From the NCBI GenBank assembly GCA_002477825.1, contig DLKT01000005.1, positions 21,554 to 31,466 of the forward strand: a stretch of DNA of 9,913 nt. The letters are read 5' to 3'. The notes below the pieces were generated by a model, which did no database searches, had not been told where the DNA came from, and worked only from the letters and a program-made list of their open reading frames with translations. Of this stretch, positions 5,499 through 9,913 are shown piece by piece (the stretch's first letter is position 1; every line of letters starts with the position of its first letter). The DNA is from Caryophanales bacterium UBA7581. Lineage in GTDB: Bacteria > Bacillota_I > Bacilli_A > RFN20 > CAG-826. Made by a program: the position numbers and the translations under genes.

Positions 5499-6881
5499 AT
5501 GAACTATATTATTTATTTAACCAGTAAAAAAGAATATGGCGTAAAAAAAGAAGAGGGTAAACGCGCTTTAAAAACTTTTAAAACCAAAAAAGAAGCGTGG
5601 GATTATGCTAAATCTTTAGCGGATAAAAATAAAGGAAAAGTGATTGATCAAACGGCATCAACTTCTACTAAAAAGAAGACGAAGAAAAGTAAGAAGAAAA
5701 TAAAAAAGATGATTCTTTCTTTTGTTGTTTGTTTTATTTTAGTTCCTATTTTTTATCTTGTAGCAGATCATTATGGTTGGCTAAAAAAAGAAGAATTTAC
5801 TCCAATTAAACCGACAACTGGCGTAGTTTATGATGATTTTCAAATCCATATTATGCAGTTAGGCAATAATAAAAATGGAGATGCGATTTACATTAAAGCC
5901 GGTGAAAACGATATCTTAATTGATGCAGGTGTTTCTGACACAACAACGATTAAAAATTATATGAAGGGTTACATAACGGATAACAAGTTAGAGTATTTAA
6001 TTGTTACGCATGGTGACTCTGATCATATTGAAGGTATGGTAGGTAGTGGAAAAAATCCAGGAATTTTAGATAGCTATGAAATCGATACGTTGATTGACTT
6101 TTCTTACACTACAAAAAATCTCAAAACTGAAAAGGGTAACTTAACAACTTATGGCGAATATGCTGAAAAAAGAGATGCTTTAGTAAGTAATAATAAAATT
6201 AAACATTTTACCGCTAAAGATTTTTTTGATGATAGCCAAAAATCCAAAGGACCGATTTCTTTAGGTACGGATATTGAAATGGAAATTTTATGGAATAAAT
6301 TCTATTTTGAACAATCTTCGGATGAAAATAACCATTCGGTTGTTACTCGTTTTCGTGTAAAAGATAAATATTATTTATTAACCGGTGATTTAGAAAAAGA
6401 AGGAGAAACTGCTTTTGTAGAACATTATCAAAATGAAAACATGCGTGTGGATTTTTATAAAGCAGCTCATCATGGATCAAAAACTTCTTCAAATGAAAAC
6501 TTTTTAAATCTCATTCAGCCTTCTATATGTGCGGTATCATGTTCAGCAGGAAACAGTGAATATACAGCCAATTACTTAAATGTGTTTCCAACCCAAGATT
6601 TTGTTACGAGAATAAAAAAATATACCACGCAGGTTTATGTAACTTCAAATGGCATGGGTGATAAAGAAGAAGCAATGAATGGCAATATTATTATTTCTTC
6701 TAATGGAATCGATACCGGAGTGGCCTCTACTAATAATCTAACCGAATTAAAAGACACAGAATGGTTTAATATGAAAATCTATGTTAAAGAAGATAATAGT
6801 TTTGTTTCAGGAAAAGCCAAAAAAGATTATTTTACAAAAGATACTGAAGGTGTAAAAGAAGTGCCTTTCCGTACATGGTAA
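5499..6881 (+). CDS. Membrane-anchored ComEC/Rec2-like metallo-beta-lactamase-fold protein with N-terminal DUF2188-like domain
   Basis: This is a 460-residue, three-part protein. Residues 1-50 match the DUF2188 pattern (a strand, G-V-K-K-E-E-G-K-R-A, then T-K-K-E-A-W-D-Y-A-K). Residues 58-70 are almost all lysine, followed by one membrane helix at 71-90. By the positive-inside rule the N-terminus is cytoplasmic and the rest outside. Residues 114-390 form a ComEC-type MBL domain: G-D-A-I-Y-I-K-A-G (127-135), L-I-D-A-G (140-144), T-H-G-D-S-D-H (170-176), E-N-N-H-S-V-V-T-R (276-284), L-L-T-G-D (293-297) and A-A-H-H-G-S-K-T (322-329). The late Y-G-H-P loop of ComEC reads E-Y-T-A here, so one usual metal-binding histidine appears absent. 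There are no competence-type channel helices, so this is not ComEC itself. Related MBL proteins are nucleases or phosphodiesterases; the substrate here is unknown. It is second in an operon with the zinc-ribbon Sel1 protein and is followed by a terminator. Confidence 0.85.
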   Translation: MNYIIYLTSKKEYGVKKEEGKRALKTFKTKKEAWDYAKSLADKNKGKVIDQTASTSTKKKTKKSKKKIKKMILSFVVCFILVPIFYLVADHYGWLKKEEFTPIKPTTGVVYDDFQIHIMQLGNNKNGDAIYIKAGENDILIDAGVSDTTTIKNYMKGYITDNKLEYLIVTHGDSDHIEGMVGSGKNPGILDSYEIDTLIDFSYTTKNLKTEKGNLTTYGEYAEKRDALVSNNKIKHFTAKDFFDDSQKSKGPISLGTDIEMEILWNKFYFEQSSDENNHSVVTRFRVKDKYYLLTGDLEKEGETAFVEHYQNENMRVDFYKAAHHGSKTSSNENFLNLIQPSICAVSCSAGNSEYTANYLNVFPTQDFVTRIKKYTTQVYVTSNGMGDKEEAMNGNIIISSNGIDTGVASTNNLTELKDTEWFNMKIYVKEDNSFVSGKAKKDYFTKDTEGVKEVPFRTW

Positions 6882-6882
6882 T

Positions 6883-6916
6883 AAAAAAAGCACTAGGGCA
6901 GTTCTTAGTGCTTTTT
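6883..6916. terminator. Bidirectional rho-independent terminator between convergent genes
   Basis: GCACTA (6890-6895) pairs with TAGTGC (6906-6911), extended inward by a G-C pair and two G-U pairs. The stem is flanked by seven A at 6883-6889 and five T at 6912-6916, so it can stop transcription on both strands. It starts two bases after the MBL gene's stop and ends five bases before the end of the minus-strand lipoprotein gene. Confidence 0.85.
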
Positions 6917-6921
6917 ACATA

Positions 6922-7458
6922 TTATTTTAACTTTAGTGTCTTACCATCAAAGGTATAGTTGATATCATGCGTACCAAAGGTAGTGATATCTCTAAAATTA
7001 GTATTTGTGGAAGAAAAAACAAAATAAGCTTGTTTTACTTCGTCTTTTTCAGTGATTTCAAAATAAGAACTTAAATCCGTAAATTGAATGCTGTCTAGAG
7101 TTTTATTCGAATAATGACTATCAAAGCCTTTAATCGTTACAGTTTTGGGAAGTAAATCTTCTTTTGTAAAGGAATAAATCGTTTGTAAATTATAGTTATC
7201 AGGCGAGTAAAGTGGATTGGTTTTAGAAATAGATAAATCATAACGATCCGCTAAAACGGCTTGACTTTCATGACCATAACGCACTTTAATCACAACTTTG
7301 TCATTCGTCCATTTAGAAAGATACTGCAAATTAATACGAACGCTATCGCTTTCTTTTGTGCCATCACCGATACCAAAATCAACATTTCGGTCTCCAAAGG
7401 TTCCACAACTCGTTAAAGAGGCAATAAATAATAAACATAATAAACTTTTCTTTTTCAT
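6922..7458 (-). CDS. Small putative lipoprotein of unknown function
   Basis: The 178-residue product begins with M-K-K-K, a hydrophobic core and the lipobox L-T-S-C, with the lipidated cysteine at residue 18. The mature part has a glycine/acidic linker (20-38), then alternating hydrophobic/polar stretches suggesting a mostly beta fold (for example D-K-V-V-I-K-V-R at 53-60 and T-V-T-I-K-G-F in the middle). It ends with F-D-G-K-T-L-K-L-K. I recognise no family. AAAAGGAG at 7472-7465, six bases before the ATG, supports the start. The gene has its own -10 box and dyad upstream and shares a bidirectional terminator with the MBL gene. Its divergent position next to an FtsX-type ABC transporter would fit an accessory surface protein, but position is the only support. 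Confidence 0.8.
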   Translation of the reverse strand: MKKKSLLCLLFIASLTSCGTFGDRNVDFGIGDGTKESDSVRINLQYLSKWTNDKVVIKVRYGHESQAVLADRYDLSISKTNPLYSPDNYNLQTIYSFTKEDLLPKTVTIKGFDSHYSNKTLDSIQFTDLSSYFEITEKDEVKQAYFVFSSTNTNFRDITTFGTHDINYTFDGKTLKLK

Positions 7459-7494
7459 AAGTTTCTCCTTTTGATTTAAGAATTTTACGATATT

Positions 7495-7530
7495 ATTATA
7501 TCTATCTTTTTTGCTAAAATAAAGATAGAT
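7495..7530 (-). promoter_or_regulatory. Promoter of the small lipoprotein gene with an overlapping perfect dyad
   Basis: On the minus strand a perfect TATAAT lies at 7500-7495, about 23 bases upstream of the ribosome site. No good -35 exists at 17 bases (TTTATT is the best). The missing -35 region is occupied by a perfect 10-bp inverted repeat, ATCTATCTTT (7500-7509) and AAAGATAGAT (7521-7530), with an 11-base centre. A strong -10, weak -35 and a dyad across the core suggest regulated transcription, by repressor or activator. Confidence 0.5.
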
Positions 7531-7553
7531 TTTTCGCGATTCCTGCTAAAATA
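7512..7553. repeat. Direct repeat TGCTAAAATA, two copies 32 bases apart
   Basis: TGCTAAAATA occurs at 7512-7521 and again at 7544-7553. The 32-base period is close to three helical turns, so both copies face the same side of the DNA. The first copy lies in the centre of the dyad of the lipoprotein promoter. AGATAGAT, the end of the dyad arm, also recurs at 7565-7572. This could be a binding-site array or simple AT-rich repetition. Confidence 0.4.
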
Positions 7554-7592
7554 GTAGACAATGCAGATAGATAAAAGTAGAGTAGAGTACAT

Positions 7593-7632
7593 AAAAAAAA
7601 TTGCGAAAAAATAGAAAAAAAAGATTTTTTCT
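7593..7632 (+). promoter_or_regulatory. A-tracts upstream of the ABC transporter promoter (UP-element-like)
   Basis: Runs of 8, 6 and 8 adenines are centred near 7596, 7608 and 7618, roughly one helical turn apart, directly upstream of the -35 box. AGAAAAAA (7613-7620) and TTTTTTCT (7625-7632) are also inverted repeats. Such tracts bend DNA and can contact the alpha subunit of RNA polymerase. In a genome this AT-rich the signal is modest. Confidence 0.4.
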
Positions 7633-7662
7633 TGACAAATCATAGAAAACTTTTTATGATTT
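7632..7662 (+). promoter_or_regulatory. Promoter of the ABC transporter operon with an internal palindrome
   Basis: Perfect -35 TTGACA at 7632-7637 and -10 TATGAT at 7655-7660 have the ideal 17-base spacer. The spacer and -10 form a perfect inverted repeat: AAATCATA (7637-7644) and TATGATTT (7655-7662). A protein bound there would sit between and over the core elements, so this is both a strong promoter and a likely operator. Confidence 0.75.
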
Positions 7663-7667
7663 CTTCG

Positions 7668-7683
7668 GTTAGCCGTGACTAAC
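7668..7683. promoter_or_regulatory. Candidate operator GTTAG-N6-CTAAC at the ABC operon transcript start
   Basis: GTTAG (7668-7672) and CTAAC (7679-7683) are inverted repeats around a six-base centre, starting one or two bases after the predicted transcription start. The position is typical for a repressor such as TetR or MarR types. In RNA it would be only a weak five-bp hairpin, so a DNA site is the better reading. The cognate regulator is not visible in the window. Confidence 0.45.
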
Positions 7684-7707
7684 TAATAGAAATATAAGGT
7701 GATTAAA

Positions 7708-8409
7708 ATGGAAATGATTCGCTTTGAAAATGTAACGAGAACTTATCAAGTTGGGGATCATGTGTTGAATGCGTTAGACGATGTAAATGTTTCTCTTGAA
7801 GAAGGAAAATTTGTGGTTATCCTTGGACCTTCAGGAGCAGGAAAATCAACGTTTTTAAATTTGTTAGGTGGCTTAGATTCACCAACTAAAGGAAAAATTA
7901 TTGTGGATAACATGGATATCTCTACTTTAAATCATGATGAATTAGCAGAGTACCGTGCTTCTAAAGTTGGCTTTGTCTTCCAATTCTATAATTTAATTCC
8001 TACTTTAACCGTGTATGAAAATATTGCATTAGTGAAAGAAATTTCACCCGATGCATTAGATGCAAAAGAAATGTTAGAACGGGTAGGATTATATGATCAT
8101 AAAAACCACTTCCCAAGTGAACTTTCTGGTGGTGAACAGCAACGGGTTTCTATCGCTCGTGCCTTGATGAAAAACCCAAAAGTCATCTTATGTGATGAAC
8201 CAACGGGAGCATTGGACTCTAAAACCGGTGTTAAAATTTTAGAACTCCTTTTAGAAATGTGTAAAAACAATCACAAAACAGTCGTGGTCGTTACCCATAA
8301 CCAAAACATTGCTAAGATTGCGGATACCGTGATTCAAATCAAAAACGGAACCATTCATTCAATTACTGAGCAAGAACATCCAATGAATGTCAATGAAGTG
8401 GAGTGGTAG
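7708..8409 (+). CDS. ABC transporter ATP-binding protein (MacB/LolD/FtsE-like type)
   Basis: A complete 233-residue nucleotide-binding domain: Walker A G-P-S-G-A-G-K-S-T (40-48), Q-loop V-F-Q-F-Y-N (90-95), signature L-S-G-G-E-Q-Q-R (139-146), Walker B V-I-L-C-D-E-P with catalytic Glu164, D-loop A-L-D-S (168-171) and H-loop His197. The F-Q-F-Y-N-L-I-P-T-L motif after the Q-loop is characteristic of the branch that pairs with FtsX-fold permeases, which use ATP for mechanical work or extrusion rather than classical transport. The start is taken at the ATG at 7708, with AAGGTG at 7696-7701 as ribosome site. An in-frame GTG at 7699 lies inside that site and is unlikely to be used. The permease gene starts two bases after its stop, so the two are translated together. 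It is expressed from the TTGACA/TATGAT promoter at 7632. Confidence 0.95.
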   Translation: MEMIRFENVTRTYQVGDHVLNALDDVNVSLEEGKFVVILGPSGAGKSTFLNLLGGLDSPTKGKIIVDNMDISTLNHDELAEYRASKVGFVFQFYNLIPTLTVYENIALVKEISPDALDAKEMLERVGLYDHKNHFPSELSGGEQQRVSIARALMKNPKVILCDEPTGALDSKTGVKILELLLEMCKNNHKTVVVVTHNQNIAKIADTVIQIKNGTIHSITEQEHPMNVNEVEW

Positions 8410-8411
8410 GA

Positions 8412-9913
8412 ATGTTATTTAAGAAATTAATTCGTACCATGAAACGCTACAAAGCGCAGTTCATTTCCATGATTATTATGTTTGCCATTGGTATGGGCGT
8501 GTTCTTTGGCGCAAATACCGAATGGGTAACCATTAAAAAGAATACTTCCTCACTTTTTGAAAAAACAGGCTATGCGGATTATCGCTTAGTCATGAAAACA
8601 AGCTTTAGTGAAGATGATTTATTAAAAATTCAAGGAATTGAAGGTGTCGATAAAGCAACGCGTTTCTTAGCGAACAATGTAAACGTAACCGGAACGGATA
8701 ACGTTTTAACGCTTTCCGTAACGGAAGATATTACTATTTCAAGTTTTATGTTAATCGGTGATGGCATCGAATATAGTGCGACCGATGAAAAAGGAATTTA
8801 TTTATCGGATAAATATGCAAGCCATCATGATTTAAAAGTTGGAGATTCCCTTTCTTTATCGTATTTAAATTATCAAATGACCGGAGAAATTCGTGGCTTA
8901 GTGAAATCGGGCGAATATATGGTGTGTTTACCTGATAGTAGTTTAATTATGCCAGATTATGACACTTACGGATTTTGTTATGTAACCCCACAATTCTTAG
9001 AAAAGAATTTAGGGATGACATTTTATAATCAAATTCATATCATGTCCTCTTTGAGTAAAGAAGAAATTTCCAAAGAAGTGGACCGCGTTTTAGATAAAAG
9101 TGTCATTCTTCTTTCTAAAGAAGAAGCCACTTCCTATGCATTAAGCGAAGGAGAAATTGAAGAAGGAAAGACGATGGGCTCAATTCTTCCTACTTTATTC
9201 TTATTAATCGCTATCTTAACGATGATTACCACCATGCATCGATTAACGATGAATGAAAAAACACAAATTGGTATTTTAAAAGCATTAGGCTTTAAAGATA
9301 AAAAGATTATTTTCCATTACTTATCCTATGCTTTATTTGTAGGTGTAGTCGGCTCTATCTTGGGTATTGCCCTTGGTTATGGAATGGGCTATATGATTAT
9401 GAATCCAAATGGTAGCATGGGGACTTATATGGATTTACCAACTTGGCATCTATATGTTCCATGGTATTGTTGGGTTGCCCTTTTAGGAATGAACTTATTA
9501 TTTGTTCTTATTGCCTATTTCTCTATGAAACATATGCTTCAAGGTTCGGCCAGTGAAACACTTCGTCCCTATACCCCAAAGAAAATGAAACGTACCCTTT
9601 TAGAAAAATCAAAAACGTGGCAAAAGATGAGCTTTGGAACGCAATGGAATTTACGAGACATTATGCGTCACAAAGTTCGTACGTTTATGACGATTTTTGG
9701 TGTATTAGGTTGTACGATTTTAACCGTAGGTTCTTTAGGTATGAAAGATACGATGAATCTATTCGTGAATACTTTCTATGAAAAAGGAATGAATTATGAA
9801 AATCGTATTACCTTAAAAGAAGATATTAGTGAAGAAAACGCTCTTTTATTAGCGGAAAAATATGAAGGCGATTATAGTGGCTCTAGTTATGTCATTATGA
9901 ATGATGCGTTACA
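8412..9913 (+). CDS. FtsX-like ABC transporter permease, C-terminal part beyond the window
   Basis: The frame opens at ATG 8412, with GGAG at 8400-8403 eight bases upstream, and stays open for 500 residues to the window edge. One helix near 15-35 is followed by a large extracytoplasmic domain (about 36-255). Three helices come next (about 256-276, 304-330, 350-372), then a basic cytoplasmic segment and a further helix near 424-445 that opens the second half. The segment after the second helix, K-T-Q-I-G-I-L-K-A-L-G-F at 283-294, is the FtsX-domain hallmark that couples to the ATPase. Another extracytoplasmic region starts around 446. This matches the large duplicated FtsX permeases of Bacillota, which are commonly much longer than 500 residues, so a substantial part is missing. 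Members act in peptide or lipoprotein export, antimicrobial resistance or cell-wall control; the sequence does not say which. Confidence 0.93.
   Translation, partial: MLFKKLIRTMKRYKAQFISMIIMFAIGMGVFFGANTEWVTIKKNTSSLFEKTGYADYRLVMKTSFSEDDLLKIQGIEGVDKATRFLANNVNVTGTDNVLTLSVTEDITISSFMLIGDGIEYSATDEKGIYLSDKYASHHDLKVGDSLSLSYLNYQMTGEIRGLVKSGEYMVCLPDSSLIMPDYDTYGFCYVTPQFLEKNLGMTFYNQIHIMSSLSKEEISKEVDRVLDKSVILLSKEEATSYALSEGEIEEGKTMGSILPTLFLLIAILTMITTMHRLTMNEKTQIGILKALGFKDKKIIFHYLSYALFVGVVGSILGIALGYGMGYMIMNPNGSMGTYMDLPTWHLYVPWYCWVALLGMNLLFVLIAYFSMKHMLQGSASETLRPYTPKKMKRTLLEKSKTWQKMSFGTQWNLRDIMRHKVRTFMTIFGVLGCTILTVGSLGMKDTMNLFVNTFYEKGMNYENRITLKEDISEENALLLAEKYEGDYSGSSYVIMNDAL

Noticed and set aside
5499..6881. 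Calling the MBL protein ComEC
   Set aside because: It lacks the multi-helix competence channel and the N-terminal OB-like domain. Only the MBL part is shared.
7500..7534. Hairpin with following T-run as a plus-strand terminator
   Set aside because: The dyad is perfect and is followed by a few T, but no plus-strand gene ends before it, its stem is AT-rich, and it overlaps the minus-strand promoter. An operator is the better explanation.
7699..7707. GTG start for the ABC ATPase
   Set aside because: The GTG forms part of the ribosome site for the ATG at 7708, and the usual family start aligns with the latter.

Overview
The window reads as a chromosomal segment of a low-GC, Gram-positive-type bacterium of the Bacillota. 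The evidence is strong AAAGGAG-type ribosome sites before nearly every gene, AT-rich coding and spacer DNA, three short-signal lipoproteins with L-x-x-C or related lipoboxes, TTGACA-type promoters and T-rich hairpin terminators. A gut member related to the Erysipelotrichia or neighbouring Bacilli is my best guess, but nothing here fixes the genus. TGA is used as a stop and TGG for Trp, so the standard bacterial code applies. I see no rRNA, tRNA, CRISPR, IS element or phage gene.

Left part (1-1757): the 5' end of a TetR-family regulator runs off the left edge on the minus strand, with its promoter and a palindromic operator just upstream. Next is a small plus-strand membrane protein (290-682) that looks like the C-terminal part of a longer family. 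It overlaps tail to tail with a minus-strand lipoprotein of unknown function (673-1590).

Middle part (1758-6916): two paralogous Sel1-repeat proteins (1758-3038 and 4197-5492) flank a lipid-anchored SGNH/SASA-type carbohydrate esterase (3129-4058). The second Sel1 protein ends in a zinc ribbon. It is followed after 6 bases by a membrane-anchored ComEC-like metallo-beta-lactamase-fold protein with an N-terminal DUF2188-like domain (5499-6881). A hairpin terminator separates the esterase from the second Sel1 gene, so there are at least two transcription units. A bidirectional terminator closes the block at 6883-6916.

Right part (6922-9913): a minus-strand lipoprotein (6922-7458) diverges from an ABC transporter made of an ATPase (7708-8409) and an FtsX-like permease (8412 onward, cut by the right edge). 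The 249-base divergent spacer is rich in candidate regulatory structure: a perfect 10-bp dyad at the lipoprotein promoter, a 10-bp direct repeat, roughly phased A-tracts, a consensus TTGACA/TATGAT promoter with a palindrome inside it, and a second dyad at the predicted transcript start.

How the genes may work together is inference. Several products are predicted to be outside the membrane (three lipoproteins, the MBL domain and the permease's large loop), while the Sel1 proteins lack signal sequences and should be cytoplasmic scaffolds. The Sel1-zinc-ribbon/DUF2188-MBL pair is the most likely functional unit. No known named defence or secretion system was recognised.
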